Origin: Noviherbaspirillum humi
Lineage (GTDB): Bacteria; Pseudomonadota; Gammaproteobacteria; Burkholderiales; Burkholderiaceae_D
DNA: 64,000 bases
Reading direction: 5' to 3'
Assembly (NCBI RefSeq): GCF_900188095.1
Contig: NZ_FZOT01000017.1
Span: forward strand, 62,001-126,000
Positions 19,716 through 29,093 of the stretch are shown here, in pieces (position 1 is the stretch's first letter; each line of letters opens with the position of its first letter). A program made the position numbers and the translations under genes. The notes beneath the pieces are model-generated. The model was not told the DNA's origin. It ran no database searches and saw only the letters and a list, made by a program, of their open reading frames with translations.

Positions 19716-20498
19716 TTACTGCGCTACCCAGCCGCCATCCATATTCCAAGCCACGCCACGCACCTGGCTCGCAGCATCGCTGCACATGAAGACCGCCAGT
19801 TCGCCTAGCTGATCGGGCGTGACGAACTCACCCGACGGCTGCTTCTCGGCCAGCAATCCCTTCTTCGCTTCCTCGATGGAAACGCCGTGCTGCGCGGCGC
19901 GCGCATCGACCTGCTTTTGCACCAGCGGCGTCAGCACCCAGCCCGGGCAGATTGCGTTGCAAGTCACGCCGGTCTGAGCGGTTTCCAGCGCGGTCACCTT
20001 GGTCAGGCCGACGATGCCATGCTTGGCGGCGACATAGGCCGACTTCTGCGCCGATGCCACCAGGCCGTGGGCCGAGGCAATGTTGATGATGCGGCCCCAA
20101 TTGCGCGACTTCATGGCCGGCAGCGCGAGACGGGTGGTATGGAAGGCGGAGGTCAGGTTGATGGCGATCACCGCATCCCATTTCTCGACGGGGAAATCCT
20201 CGATGTTGGCCACATGCTGAATGCCGGCATTGTTCACCAGGATGTCGACCGCGCCGAAACGCTCGGCGGCGAAGCGCATCATGGCTTCGATCTCCTGCGG
20301 CTTGGACATGTCGGCATTGTGATAGGCGGTCTGGACACCGTGCTGCTTGGCGACTTCCGCCTGCAGCGCCTCGATTTCCTTGGCGTCGCCGAAGCCGTTG
20401 AAGACGATGTTGGCGCCTTGCGCGGCGAGCTTGCGTGCGATGCCGAGACCGATGCCGGACGTGGATCCGGTCACCAGCGCTGTCTTGTTCTTGAGCAT
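19716..20498 (-). CDS. bdhA: 3-hydroxybutyrate dehydrogenase
   Basis: A 260-residue SDR that oxidises (R)-3-hydroxybutyrate to acetoacetate with NAD+. The TGSTSGIGLGIA cofactor loop is near residue 10, NNAGIQHV near 90, the catalytic YVAAKHG near 155, and CNAICPGWVLTPLV is typical of this branch. The C-terminal MDGGWVAQ matches the family. It is convergent with scoAB; together they convert hydroxybutyrate to acetoacetyl-CoA, consistent with polyhydroxybutyrate turnover. Confidence 0.92.
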   Translation of the reverse strand: MLKNKTALVTGSTSGIGLGIARKLAAQGANIVFNGFGDAKEIEALQAEVAKQHGVQTAYHNADMSKPQEIEAMMRFAAERFGAVDILVNNAGIQHVANIEDFPVEKWDAVIAINLTSAFHTTRLALPAMKSRNWGRIINIASAHGLVASAQKSAYVAAKHGIVGLTKVTALETAQTGVTCNAICPGWVLTPLVQKQVDARAAQHGVSIEEAKKGLLAEKQPSGEFVTPDQLGELAVFMCSDAASQVRGVAWNMDGGWVAQ

Positions 20499-20602
20499 GT
20501 TGTCCTCCTCGGTGGTTTCTTGGTTATGGGCTCCAAGATTTTAAGCGCATCCACCAGTAAAATGTGAACACTTGTCCAACCCGAAAGCCGATCCGCTCAA
20601 CC

Positions 20603-21487
20603 ATGCGCGAACCCATCCTGAAGCAGGTCCAATGCCTTTCCCCGTCCGGACTGCACCACATGGCTTACAAGGAGTGGGGCGATGCGGACAATCCCGACGT
20701 GGTGGTGTGCGTGCATGGCGTGAGCCGGGTGGCGGATGACTTCGATGATCTGGCGCGCGATCTCAGCACCGACTTCCGGGTGGTCTGCCCCGACGTGGTC
20801 GGACGCGGTCGTTCCGGCTGGCTGCGCGATCCTCAGCATTACCAGTTGCCGCAGTACGTGAGCGACATGGTGACGCTGCTGGCGCGGCTCGATGCCGGCT
20901 CGGTGTGCTGGGTCGGCACCTCGATGGGCGGGCTGATCGGCTTGGGGCTGGCGTCGCTCGAAGGCAGCCCGGTGCGCAAGCTGGTGCTCAACGATGTCGG
21001 CCCCAGCATCAATGGCGCGGCCCTGGCGCGCATCGGCGCCTACCTCGGCGAGGATGTGCGCTTCGGCAGTTTCGACGAGGCGGCGGCTTACATCCGCTCC
21101 ATCTCACAACCCTTCGGCCCGCACAGCGATGCGGAATGGCGCAAGCTGGCCGCCGATGTGCTGCGACAGGATGAGAAAGGCCAGTGGAAGCGGCACTACG
21201 ACCTGCGGCTGGCCCAGCCGATCAAGGCCACGACGCCGGAAGCGGCAAAAGCGGGCGAGGCCTTTTTATGGGCATCCTACGATCGCATCTCCTGTCCGAC
21301 GCTCCTGCTGCGCGGCGCCGAGTCCGATCTGCTGACGCCGGAAGTGGCGCGTGAGATGACGCAGCGCGGGCCGCACGCACGCTTGGTGGAGTTTCCCGGC
21401 GTGGGCCATGCGCCGACGCTGATGCATGCCGACCAGATTGAAACGGTGTGCGCATTCCTGATGGAAAGCCCACGATCCGGCCAATGA
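20603..21487 (+). CDS. Alpha/beta hydrolase
   Basis: A 294-residue alpha/beta-hydrolase-fold protein. The oxyanion region VHGVSRV, nucleophile elbow GTSMGG (Ser near residue 112), acid segment ESDLLTP and catalytic His in GVGHAPT are all present. It is divergent from bdhA. The frame opens at a GTG (20564); the ATG at 20603 is preferred because homology-like sequence starts there, but no strong ribosome-binding site settles it. The substrate is unknown; the neighbourhood would suit a short-chain ester or hydroxybutyrate oligomer. Confidence 0.75.
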   Translation: MREPILKQVQCLSPSGLHHMAYKEWGDADNPDVVVCVHGVSRVADDFDDLARDLSTDFRVVCPDVVGRGRSGWLRDPQHYQLPQYVSDMVTLLARLDAGSVCWVGTSMGGLIGLGLASLEGSPVRKLVLNDVGPSINGAALARIGAYLGEDVRFGSFDEAAAYIRSISQPFGPHSDAEWRKLAADVLRQDEKGQWKRHYDLRLAQPIKATTPEAAKAGEAFLWASYDRISCPTLLLRGAESDLLTPEVAREMTQRGPHARLVEFPGVGHAPTLMHADQIETVCAFLMESPRSGQ

Positions 21488-21511
21488 ACCAATAAGGAAG
21501 ACCGCACAATT

Positions 21512-21862
21512 ATGGACATTCAGCGAATGCACGTCGGCAAGACGCTCTCCGAAGCCGCCATCTGCAATGGCGTGGTGTACCTTGCCGGCCAGATTGCCGA
21601 GGACGCTACCCAGAACATCGAAGGCCAGACGCGCGAAGTTCTCGGTCACATCGACCGTCTGCTGGCCGAGGCCGGCAGTGACAAGAGCCGCATTCTGATG
21701 TGCCAGATATATCTGGCCCACATGGGCGATTTCGCGGGCATGAACGCGGTCTGGAATGAATGGGTGGCCGATGGACACGCGCCGCCGCGCGCCACGGTCG
21801 AGGCGCGGCTGGCGAAGCCGGAGTGGCTGGTCGAAATGGTCGTGACCGCCGCGCAGAAATGA
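21512..21862 (+). CDS. RidA family (YjgF/YER057c/UK114) protein
   Basis: A 116-residue protein of the RidA superfamily, whose best-known members hydrolyse reactive enamine/imine intermediates. The conserved Arg of the active site is in PPRATVEARL near residue 89, and the LAGQIAED segment and QIYLAHMGDF are typical. It lies 24 bp after the hydrolase gene and 15 bp before relA. Whether it is a true imine deaminase or another Rid subgroup is not settled. Confidence 0.85.
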   Translation: MDIQRMHVGKTLSEAAICNGVVYLAGQIAEDATQNIEGQTREVLGHIDRLLAEAGSDKSRILMCQIYLAHMGDFAGMNAVWNEWVADGHAPPRATVEARLAKPEWLVEMVVTAAQK

Positions 21863-21877
21863 AGAAGCGATGAAGCC

Positions 21878-24139
21878 ATGGTTTCAGTAGCAAGCAGCCA
21901 GGACGACGGCGTCAGCCAACTGGCATCGGGATTGAGCGAAGAGGACAGCCGCCGCGTGCTCGCCGCGCTGGACTTCGTTCGTCCTCTGTATGAGAACGAG
22001 CAGGTGGTCACCGGCCAGAATGCGCTCGTCTTCGCGCAGGGGGCGGCATCGGTGCTGGCCATGCTCAACAGCGATGCCGACACCCGCATCGCCGCCTTGC
22101 TGTGCGAGCTGCCGGTGATCGCGCCGGCGGCGGCCGAGGGCATGGAGCCGCGCTTCGGCAAGGACATCACCGACCTCGTCACCAATACCCGCCAGCTGAT
22201 GCGGCTGCATGGCCAGACCTTCGGCCAGCAAGCTGCGGAAAAGGGGAAGAATGCCAGCCAGCAGGCGGCGGAGCAGCTGGAAGCGGTGCGCAAGATGTTG
22301 CTGGCGATGGCATCCGACATGCGGGTGGTCGTGGTGCGGCTGGCCTCGCGCGTGACCACGCTGCGCTATTTCGCCGAACAGAAGCTGGAGACGGATACCA
22401 CCTTCCGCTATGCCCGCGAGACGCTCGATCTCTATGCGCCGCTGGCCAACCGGCTCGGCATCTGGCAGCTGAAATGGGAACTGGAAGATCTGGCTTTCCG
22501 CTTCCTGGAGCCCGAGACCTACAAGCGCATCGCCCGCATGCTGGAAGAGAAGCGGCTGGAGCGGGAAGGCTTCGTCAATGCGGCGATAGACCGGCTCAAG
22601 GCTGAACTGGCGGCCGCCGGCATCCAGGCGGAGGTGTTCGGCCGGCCCAAGCACATTTACAGCATCTGGAACAAGATGCGCGGCAAGTCGCTGGATTTCT
22701 CCGAGCTCTACGACGTGCGCGCCTTTCGCGTGATCGTCGACGATATCAAGACCTGCTACTCGGTGCTCAGCCTGGTGCACGACATCTGGACGCCGGTGCC
22801 GAAAGAGTTCGACGATTACATTTCCCGGCCGAAGCCGAACGGCTACCAGTCTCTGCATACGGTGGTGGAGGCGGAAGATGGCCGGCCGCTGGAGGTGCAG
22901 ATCCGCACGAGGGAGATGCACCGCTTCGCCGAATACGGCGTGGCGGCCCACTGGCGCTACAAGGAAAGCGGCGGCTCGAACTTCTCGGCGCAGAAGTACG
23001 ACGAGAAGATCGCCTGGCTGCGTCAGCTGCTGGCCTGGAAAACCGAAGTCACCGATGCGGTGCTGACCAAGGATGATGCCCGCCGCGAGTGGATGGAAAA
23101 GCTGAAGTCCGCCACCCTCGACGACCGCATCTACGTGCTGACGCCGCAGGCGCGGGTGATCGAGCTGCCGAGCGGGTCGACCCCGATCGACTTTGCTTAC
23201 TATCTCCATACCGACCTCGGCCATCGCTGCCGCGGCGCCCGGGTGGACGGCATCATGGTGCCGCTCAACACCCCGCTGCGCAATGGCCAGACGGTGGAGA
23301 TCATCAGCGCTCGCGGCAGCGCCCAGGGGCAAATGGGCCCGTCGCGCGACTGGCTCACGCCGGGCTACGCCGCCAGCCCACGGACCCGATCCAAAGTTCG
23401 GGCATGGTTCAACGCCATCGAACAACAGGAAACGCTGTCTCATGGCCGCAGCCTGGTGGAAAAGGCGCTGCAGCGGGAAGGGCGCACCGCCATCAATCTG
23501 GAGGACCTGGCGCACAAGCTGGGCTTCGCCAAGGTGGACGAGCTGTTCCTGGCGGCCGGCAAGGAAACCATCGGCCTGCGCCAGATCGAGCATGTGCTGC
23601 ATGCCGACGACGAGGCGCGCCACGGCGCCAAGGCGGTGGAGCCGGAAGCGCTCATTCCCAACAAGAGCCGTTCATCCAGCGTGGCCCAGGGCGCCAAGTC
23701 GGGCGTGCTGGTGGTCGGCACCGAAGGGTTGATGACCCAGCTGGCGCGCTGCTGCAAGCCGGCGCCGCCGGACGACATCGTCGGCTTCGTCACCCGCGGC
23801 AAGGGGGTGGCCATTCACCGCATCAGTTGCAAGAACCTGGCACAGATCCGGCTGCGTTCGCCGGAGCGCATCATCCAGACCACATGGGGCTTGCCTGAGA
23901 AGGAAACCGTCTATCCGGTGGATGTCTTCATCCTCGCCAACGACAGGCAGGGCCTGCTGCGCGACATCTCGGAAGTGTTTTCGCGGGAGAAGATCAACGT
24001 CATTGGCGTCAGCACCCAGAGCGCCAAGGGCGTGGCCCGCATGTCTTTCACGGCGGAGATCGCCTCCACCGCTCAGCTGCAGAAGGCCATCGGCATCATC
24101 CACGAGGTCAGCGGGGTATTCGAGGTGCGGCGGAATTAG
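21878..24139 (+). CDS. relA: GTP pyrophosphokinase RelA (ppGpp synthetase)
   Basis: A 753-residue long RSH protein. The N-terminal hydrolase-like region (about residues 25-180) lacks the HDxxED catalytic motif (the position reads LLCELPVI), so ppGpp hydrolysis is not expected. The synthetase domain at about 230-350 has the RelA-type EFDD motif (VPKEFDDYISRPKPNGYQS) rather than the SpoT-type RxKD. TGS (about 400-460), a Cys-containing zinc-finger-like segment (ARCCKPAPPDDI) and a C-terminal ACT domain follow. These features make it the ribosome-associated, amino-acid-starvation synthetase. Confidence 0.93.
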   Translation: MVSVASSQDDGVSQLASGLSEEDSRRVLAALDFVRPLYENEQVVTGQNALVFAQGAASVLAMLNSDADTRIAALLCELPVIAPAAAEGMEPRFGKDITDLVTNTRQLMRLHGQTFGQQAAEKGKNASQQAAEQLEAVRKMLLAMASDMRVVVVRLASRVTTLRYFAEQKLETDTTFRYARETLDLYAPLANRLGIWQLKWELEDLAFRFLEPETYKRIARMLEEKRLEREGFVNAAIDRLKAELAAAGIQAEVFGRPKHIYSIWNKMRGKSLDFSELYDVRAFRVIVDDIKTCYSVLSLVHDIWTPVPKEFDDYISRPKPNGYQSLHTVVEAEDGRPLEVQIRTREMHRFAEYGVAAHWRYKESGGSNFSAQKYDEKIAWLRQLLAWKTEVTDAVLTKDDARREWMEKLKSATLDDRIYVLTPQARVIELPSGSTPIDFAYYLHTDLGHRCRGARVDGIMVPLNTPLRNGQTVEIISARGSAQGQMGPSRDWLTPGYAASPRTRSKVRAWFNAIEQQETLSHGRSLVEKALQREGRTAINLEDLAHKLGFAKVDELFLAAGKETIGLRQIEHVLHADDEARHGAKAVEPEALIPNKSRSSSVAQGAKSGVLVVGTEGLMTQLARCCKPAPPDDIVGFVTRGKGVAIHRISCKNLAQIRLRSPERIIQTTWGLPEKETVYPVDVFILANDRQGLLRDISEVFSREKINVIGVSTQSAKGVARMSFTAEIASTAQLQKAIGIIHEVSGVFEVRRN

Positions 24140-24316
24140 CGTTTTGCTAATGTCGCGCGGCGGGCGGGGAAAGCATGGCTTCATCAAGCCAGGGTTGCCG
24201 GAGGTTGTGAAAAGCTTGGTCTGCCTTGCAATAAAACGAATCTTGCAATGCAAGATTGCTATCTGCAAATTAGGGCTAGCGCGAAGGAAAAATCGCCGTT
24301 ATAATTTCGCTTCTTT

Positions 24317-24393
24317 AGGCTCGTAGCTCAGCTGGTTAGAGCACTACCTTGACATGGTAGGGGTCGTTGGTTCGAGTCCAATCGAGCCTACCA
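24317..24393 (+). tRNA. tRNA-Val (anticodon GAC)
   Basis: A complete cloverleaf. The acceptor stem AGGCTCG pairs with CGAGCCT; the D arm is GCTC/GAGC; the anticodon stem CTACC/GGTAG encloses loop TTGACAT with anticodon GAC. The T arm has TTCGAGT, and the discriminator A is followed by an encoded CCA (24391-24393). It lies between relA and thrS, as in related Burkholderiales. Confidence 0.95.
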
Positions 24394-24522
24394 ACGAACA
24401 AAGCAGTTTCAATCTGGTTTTGTGTAAGAACGAGAAAGGCATCCGGTTATGACACCGCGAACTACCACTAACATGGTTTGGGAGCGACGCTAGTCGGGTT
24501 GTTTTTCGTCATTGCACTGAAA

Positions 24523-24549
24523 AAACGCGGCTAGTCCGCGTTTTTTTTC
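24523..24549 (+). terminator. Rho-independent terminator before thrS
   Basis: AAACGCGG at 24523-24530 pairs with CCGCGTTT at 24536-24543 and is followed by a T run to 24548. It ends the tRNA-Val transcript and insulates the thrS operon. The 225 bp between tRNA and thrS hold no gene. Confidence 0.85.
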
Positions 24550-24618
24550 GTCCGTCATTTTCAGCAGTTTCCCTCATTCGAATTACTGTGCCGGTGCTCG
24601 TGCCGGCAGGAGCCCAAC

Positions 24619-26526
24619 ATGGTTTCAGTCCGACTTCCCGATGGTTCGCAGCGCCAGTACGAAGCGCCGGTCACCGTGGCCCAGGTGGCCGCCAGCATCG
24701 GTCCCGGCCTTGCCAAGGCGGCGCTGGCCGGCAAGGTCAATGGCAAACTGGTCGACACCGCCTACCTGATCGACGGCGATGTCGATCTGGCCATCGTCAC
24801 CGACAAGGACCCCGAGGGTCTCGACGTCATTCGTCACTCGACCGCCCACCTGCTGGCCTATGCGGTGAAGGAGCTGTTCCCGGATGCCCAGGTAACCATC
24901 GGTCCGGTGATCGACAATGGCTTCTACTACGACTTCTCCTACAAGCGCCCCTTTACGCCGGAAGACCTGCAGGCCATCGAGAAGAAGATGGCCGAACTGG
25001 CGAAGAAGGACGAGCCGGTGACGCGCAAGGTCCTGCCGCGCGACGAGGCGGTGGCGTATTTCAAGTCGATCGGCGAGGACTACAAGGCCGAGATCATCGA
25101 ATCGATTCCGCAGAATGAGGATGTCTCGCTTTACAGCGAAGGCGGCTTCACCGATCTGTGCCGCGGCCCGCACGTGCCGTCCACCGGCAAGCTGCGCGTG
25201 TTCAAGCTGATGAAGCTGGCCGGCGCCTATTGGCGCGGCGATTCCAAGAACGAGATGCTGCAGCGTATCTACGGCACCGCCTGGGCCAAGAAGGAAGAGC
25301 AGGAAGCTTATCTCCACATGCTGGAAGAGGCGGAGAAGCGCGACCATCGCAAGCTCGGCAAGCAACTCGACCTGTTCCACTTCCAGGATGAGGCGCCGGG
25401 CCTCGTGTTCTGGCATCCGAAGGGCTGGACCATCTGGCAGCAGGTGGAGCAGTACATGCGCCAGGTGTATCGCGACAGCGGCTACCAGGAGGTAAAGGCG
25501 CCGCAGATCCTCGATCGCTCGCTCTGGGAAAAGACGGGGCACTGGGAAAACTACCGCGAAAACATGTTCGTCACCGAGTCGGAGAATCGCAACTACGCGC
25601 TCAAGCCGATGAACTGCCCGGGCCATGTCCAGATTTACAACGCCGGGCTGCGCAGCTATCGCGACCTGCCGCTGCGCTACGGCGAATTCGGCCAATGCCA
25701 TCGCAACGAATCCTCCGGCGCGCTGCACGGCATCATGCGTGTGCGCGGCTTCACTCAGGACGATGGCCATATTTTCTGTACCGAAGACCAGATCCAGGAA
25801 GAGTGCCGAGCCTTCCACCAGCAGGCGATGAAGGTGTACAAGGATTTCGGCTTCAGTGGCATCTCCATCAAGATCGCGCTGCGCCCGGAAAGCCGAATCG
25901 GTTCCGACGAAACCTGGGATCGCGCCGAGGACACGCTGCGCAATGCGCTGCGGGCCTGCGACGTGACCTGGGAAGAGTTGCCGGGCGAGGGTGCGTTCTA
26001 CGGCCCGAAGATCGAATATCACCTGAAGGATTCGCTCGGCCGCCCCTGGCAAGTCGGCACCATGCAGGTGGACTTCTCCATGCCGGGCCGGCTCGGAGCC
26101 GAGTATGTAGCCGATGACAATACGCGCAAGGTGCCGGTCATGCTGCACCGGGCGATCGTCGGTTCCATGGAGCGTTTCGTCGGTATTCTGATCGAGAACC
26201 ATGCCGGCGCCTTGCCGCTGTGGCTGGCGCCGGTGCAGGTGGCGGTGCTAAATATCTCCGACGCCCAGGCAGAATATGCTGATGCCGTAGCACAAAACCT
26301 GAAAAAACAAGGGTTTAGGGTTCAGCTGGATTTGCGCAACGAGAAAATAACCTATAAAATACGCGAACATTCCGTCCAAAAGCTGCCTTACATCGTCGTC
26401 ATCGGCGACAAGGAGCGGGACGCGAACACAGTGGCCGTGCGTGCGCGGGGCAACGTCGATCTGGGTGTCATGCCGGTCGACGCCTTGGTGAACCGCCTCA
26501 AGACCGAGGTGGAAACCAAAGCCTGA
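24619..26526 (+). CDS. thrS: Threonine--tRNA ligase
   Basis: A 635-residue class II synthetase. The order is a TGS domain (about 1-60), editing domain with HSTAH (about 72-76) and the CRGPH segment, catalytic core, and C-terminal anticodon-binding domain (from about 535). Zinc ligands are the Cys of NCPGHV, the His in the [13 protein letters not shown] region and the His in IENHAG. Length is normal. It heads the thrS-infC-rpmI-rplT-pheST-ihfA string. Confidence 0.97.
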   Translation: MVSVRLPDGSQRQYEAPVTVAQVAASIGPGLAKAALAGKVNGKLVDTAYLIDGDVDLAIVTDKDPEGLDVIRHSTAHLLAYAVKELFPDAQVTIGPVIDNGFYYDFSYKRPFTPEDLQAIEKKMAELAKKDEPVTRKVLPRDEAVAYFKSIGEDYKAEIIESIPQNEDVSLYSEGGFTDLCRGPHVPSTGKLRVFKLMKLAGAYWRGDSKNEMLQRIYGTAWAKKEEQEAYLHMLEEAEKRDHRKLGKQLDLFHFQDEAPGLVFWHPKGWTIWQQVEQYMRQVYRDSGYQEVKAPQILDRSLWEKTGHWENYRENMFVTESENRNYALKPMNCPGHVQIYNAGLRSYRDLPLRYGEFGQCHRNESSGALHGIMRVRGFTQDDGHIFCTEDQIQEECRAFHQQAMKVYKDFGFSGISIKIALRPESRIGSDETWDRAEDTLRNALRACDVTWEELPGEGAFYGPKIEYHLKDSLGRPWQVGTMQVDFSMPGRLGAEYVADDNTRKVPVMLHRAIVGSMERFVGILIENHAGALPLWLAPVQVAVLNISDAQAEYADAVAQNLKKQGFRVQLDLRNEKITYKIREHSVQKLPYIVVIGDKERDANTVAVRARGNVDLGVMPVDALVNRLKTEVETKA

Positions 26527-26604
26527 TGAATGTGCCCGGGAGTTTTCCGGGTGCTTTCAGCGCGAAAGCACGGCTTAATTATTTCTTTTTTGAAGGAAAC
26601 GACA

Positions 26605-27126
26605 ATAGCTACTGACAAGTCGCATCGCATCAACGGCGAGATCACTGCGCCACAGGTGCGTTTATCCGGGGTCAATAACGAACCGCTCGGCATTGTGAGC
26701 CTGAGCGAGGCGTTTCGTTTTGCTGAAGAGTCGAATGTCGACCTGGTAGAGATCGCGCCTAACGCCGCGCCGCCGGTCTGCCGTCTGATGGATTACGGCA
26801 AGTTCAAGTACCAGGAGCAAAAGAAGGCCCACGAAGCCAAGTTGAAGCAGAAGATCATCCAGGTCAAGGAAGTGAAGTTTCGTCCCGGCACGGATGAGGG
26901 TGATTACAACATCAAGCTGCGCAACTTGGTGAAATTCCTGGAAGAGGGCGACAAGACCAAGATCACGCTGCGTTTCCGCGGCCGCGAGATGGCGCACCAG
27001 GATATCGGCATGCGCGTGCTGGAGCGTTTGCGCACCGATCTCGAGCCTTATGGCCAGGTGGAACAGTTTCCCAAGATGGAAGGCCGCCAGATGGTGATGG
27101 TGCTGGCGCCGAAGAAAAAGAAATAA
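26605..27126 (+). CDS. infC: Translation initiation factor IF-3, with AUA start codon
   Basis: A 173-residue IF-3 that binds the 30S subunit and proofreads the start codon/initiator tRNA. The conserved N terminus ([19 protein letters not shown]) begins directly after an ATA codon at 26605-26607, which follows an ideal AAGGA (26593-26597) at seven bases. The only upstream in-frame ATG (26530) has no ribosome-binding site and adds 25 non-conserved residues. A rare start codon in infC is the classic basis of IF-3 autoregulation in E. coli (AUU there); the AUA here implies the same. Confidence 0.9.
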   Translation: MATDKSHRINGEITAPQVRLSGVNNEPLGIVSLSEAFRFAEESNVDLVEIAPNAAPPVCRLMDYGKFKYQEQKKAHEAKLKQKIIQVKEVKFRPGTDEGDYNIKLRNLVKFLEEGDKTKITLRFRGREMAHQDIGMRVLERLRTDLEPYGQVEQFPKMEGRQMVMVLAPKKKK

Positions 27127-27297
27127 GCAAGGTATAAGAATTGCGAAGACGCCATGGCGCGAGCCAGAGGCGGCTTTGCACTGGCGATGAACCCGATTTC
27201 ATCGCCCTAACAAGTGAGAGCAGGCATCCAAGAGCAGCGAAGTGCTGCCACCTGCAATCATGTTAAAAACGGAGCTGTCCGAAGGGACAGTATTGCT
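27127..27297 (+). promoter_or_regulatory. Structured infC-rpmI intergenic leader
   Basis: These 171 bp between infC and rpmI hold three good hairpins. They are GGCGATGAA/TTCATCGCC (27183-27206, 9 bp stem), GCAGC/GCTGC (27234-27248) and CTGTCC-GAAG-GGACAG (27275-27290). The last one lies between a GGAG (27271-27274) and the rpmI ATG, with a second Shine-Dalgarno-like AAGGGA inside it. In E. coli the rpmI-rplT genes are translationally repressed by L20 binding a structured leader; this region could play that role (inference). Confidence 0.5.
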
Positions 27298-27495
27298 ATG
27301 CCTAAAATGAAGACCAAGAGCAGCGCCAAGAAGCGCTTTCGCGTGCGTCCGGGTGGTACCGTCAAGCGTGGTCAAGCCTTCAAGCGTCACATCCTGACCA
27401 AGAAGACCACCAAGAACAAGCGCCAGCTGCGCGGTGCAGTGGATGTCCATGACACCAACATGGTATCCGTGCGCGCAATGATGCCGTTCGCCTAA
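27298..27495 (+). CDS. rpmI: 50S ribosomal protein L35
   Basis: A 65-residue, very basic ribosomal protein ([16 protein letters not shown] start), exact family length. The frame is open upstream, but ATG 27298 gives the canonical N terminus. The ribosome-binding site is partly enclosed in a 6-bp stem with a GAAG tetraloop (27275-27290). Its stop is 20 bp before rplT, which has its own AAGGAG site. Confidence 0.97.
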   Translation: MPKMKTKSSAKKRFRVRPGGTVKRGQAFKRHILTKKTTKNKRQLRGAVDVHDTNMVSVRAMMPFA

Positions 27496-27515
27496 CCCTC
27501 ACCTAAGGAGCTACT

Positions 27516-27875
27516 ATGCCTCGAGTTAAACGTGGGGTTACCGCACGGGCCCGTCACAAGAAAGTCCTCGACCAAGCCAAAGGCTATCGTGGTCGTCGCA
27601 GTACCGTTTTCCGTATCGCCAAGCAGGCAGTCATGCGCGCTGGCCAGTACGCCTACCGCGACCGCCGCAACAAGAAGCGCGTGTTCCGCGCCCTGTGGAT
27701 CGCGCGTATCAATGCCGCGTCGCGTTCCCATGGCGTTACTTACAGCGTCTTCATGAACGGCCTGAAGAAAGCCAATATCGAACTCGACCGCAAGGTCCTG
27801 GCCGACATGGCAGTCATGGACAAGCCGGCTTTCGCCGCGATTGTCAATCAGGTAAAGGCCCGCATCGCCGCTTGA
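27516..27875 (+). CDS. rplT: 50S ribosomal protein L20
   Basis: A 119-residue ribosomal protein that binds 23S rRNA early in large-subunit assembly. The basic N-terminal extension ([17 protein letters not shown]) and globular C-terminal domain are standard. In several bacteria L20 represses its own operon; the structured leader upstream of rpmI may be its target. A strong ribosome-binding site AAGGAG lies at about 27504-27509. Confidence 0.97.
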   Translation: MPRVKRGVTARARHKKVLDQAKGYRGRRSTVFRIAKQAVMRAGQYAYRDRRNKKRVFRALWIARINAASRSHGVTYSVFMNGLKKANIELDRKVLADMAVMDKPAFAAIVNQVKARIAA

Positions 27876-27924
27876 TGGTGGGTACCGGCTCGCGCCATGG
27901 CTGAATAGCGATGGCGCCTCCCAG

Positions 27925-27962
27925 CGGGGCAGAGGTCTTGAACCTGTGCCCCGTTTTATTTT
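27925..27962 (+). terminator. Terminator or attenuator between rplT and pheS
   Basis: CGGGGCAGAGG at 27925-27935 pairs with CCTGTGCCCCG at 27943-27953 with one mismatch, followed by TTTTATTTT. It may end the infC-rpmI-rplT transcript or act as an attenuator of pheST. The short Phe-containing frame that runs over it starts inside the hairpin and does not look like a classical pheM leader. Confidence 0.75.
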
Positions 27963-28005
27963 CAGCCTTACAATTTTCGGCTTCGTCACGAAGCGGGAAA
28001 ACTGC

Positions 28006-29022
28006 ATGAACTTCCTAGAACAACTCGTCACTCAGGCACAATCCGATTTCTCCGCCGCGCAGGATGCCGCGGCGCTGGAAAATGCCAAGGCCAAGTATCT
28101 TGGCAAGACCGGACAAATTACCGAGCACATGAAGGGCCTCGGCAAGCTGGCGCCGGAAGAGCGCAAGGCGCAGGGCGCCGTCATCAATGCCGCCAAGGAG
28201 CGCATCGAAGCCGCGCTCAACGCGCGCCGCGACGCGCTGGCCAATGCCCAGATGCAGGCGCGCCTGAATGCCGAAGCGATCGACGTCACGCTCCCCGGCC
28301 GCGGCCGCGGCGTAGGCGGTATCCATCCGGTGATGCGTACCTGGGAGCGAGTGGAAGCAATCTTCCGTTCGATCGGCTTCGATGTGGCCGATGGCCCCGA
28401 GATCGAAACCGACTGGACCAATTTCACCGCCTTGAACAGCCCGGAAAACCACCCGGCCCGCTCGATGCAGGACACCTTCTACGTCGAAGGCAAGGACAGC
28501 CAGGGCAAGCAGCTGCTGCTGCGTACCCACACCAGCCCGATGCAGGTGCGCTACGCGCGCATGAACAAGCCGCCGATCAAGGTGATCGCGCCGGGCCGCA
28601 CCTATCGCGTCGACAGCGACGCTACCCATTCACCGATGTTTCACCAGGTTGAAGGCCTGTGGATCGCCGAGGACATCAGCTTCGCCGACCTCAAGGGCGT
28701 GTACTTGAACTTCGTGAAGGCCTTCTTCGAGACCGATGACCTGCAGGTGCGCTTCCGTCCCTCCTATTTTCCTTTCACCGAGCCCTCGGCTGAGATCGAC
28801 ATCGCCTTCGGCAGCGGTCCGCTGAAGGGCCGCTGGCTGGAAGTGTCCGGCTCAGGCCAGGTGCATCCGACCGTCATCAGGAACATGGGCCTGGATCCCG
28901 AGCAGTACATCGGCTTCGCCTTCGGCTCCGGTCTCGAGCGCCTGACGATGCTTCGCTACGGCATCAACGACCTGCGCCTCTTCTACGAAGGCGACCTGCG
29001 TTTCCTGAAGCAGTTCAACTGA
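28006..29022 (+). CDS. pheS: Phenylalanine--tRNA ligase alpha subunit
   Basis: A 338-residue catalytic subunit of the alpha2-beta2 class II enzyme. An N-terminal coiled-coil arm (about 1-85) contacts tRNA, and the class II core follows. Motif 2 is around [16 protein letters not shown] and motif 3 is [14 protein letters not shown]. The ATG at 28006 is used; an upstream frame extending to 27946 runs through the terminator hairpin and is rejected. pheT starts 71 bp after the stop. Confidence 0.96.
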   Translation: MNFLEQLVTQAQSDFSAAQDAAALENAKAKYLGKTGQITEHMKGLGKLAPEERKAQGAVINAAKERIEAALNARRDALANAQMQARLNAEAIDVTLPGRGRGVGGIHPVMRTWERVEAIFRSIGFDVADGPEIETDWTNFTALNSPENHPARSMQDTFYVEGKDSQGKQLLLRTHTSPMQVRYARMNKPPIKVIAPGRTYRVDSDATHSPMFHQVEGLWIAEDISFADLKGVYLNFVKAFFETDDLQVRFRPSYFPFTEPSAEIDIAFGSGPLKGRWLEVSGSGQVHPTVIRNMGLDPEQYIGFAFGSGLERLTMLRYGINDLRLFYEGDLRFLKQFN

Positions 29023-29093
29023 CAAAAACCGCTGCCGGGCAAGGCGCCCACGCCGCCCGGCACGATCCGAATATCGCGCTGAAAGACTGAATC

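Noticed and set aside
21884-23623. Minus-strand open frame of 579 codons opposite relA
   Set aside because: Antisense shadow of relA caused by GC-rich third positions; no recognisable product.
26530-26604. Upstream ATG as the infC start
   Set aside because: It has no ribosome-binding site and adds non-conserved residues; ATA 26605 has ideal spacing to AAGGA.
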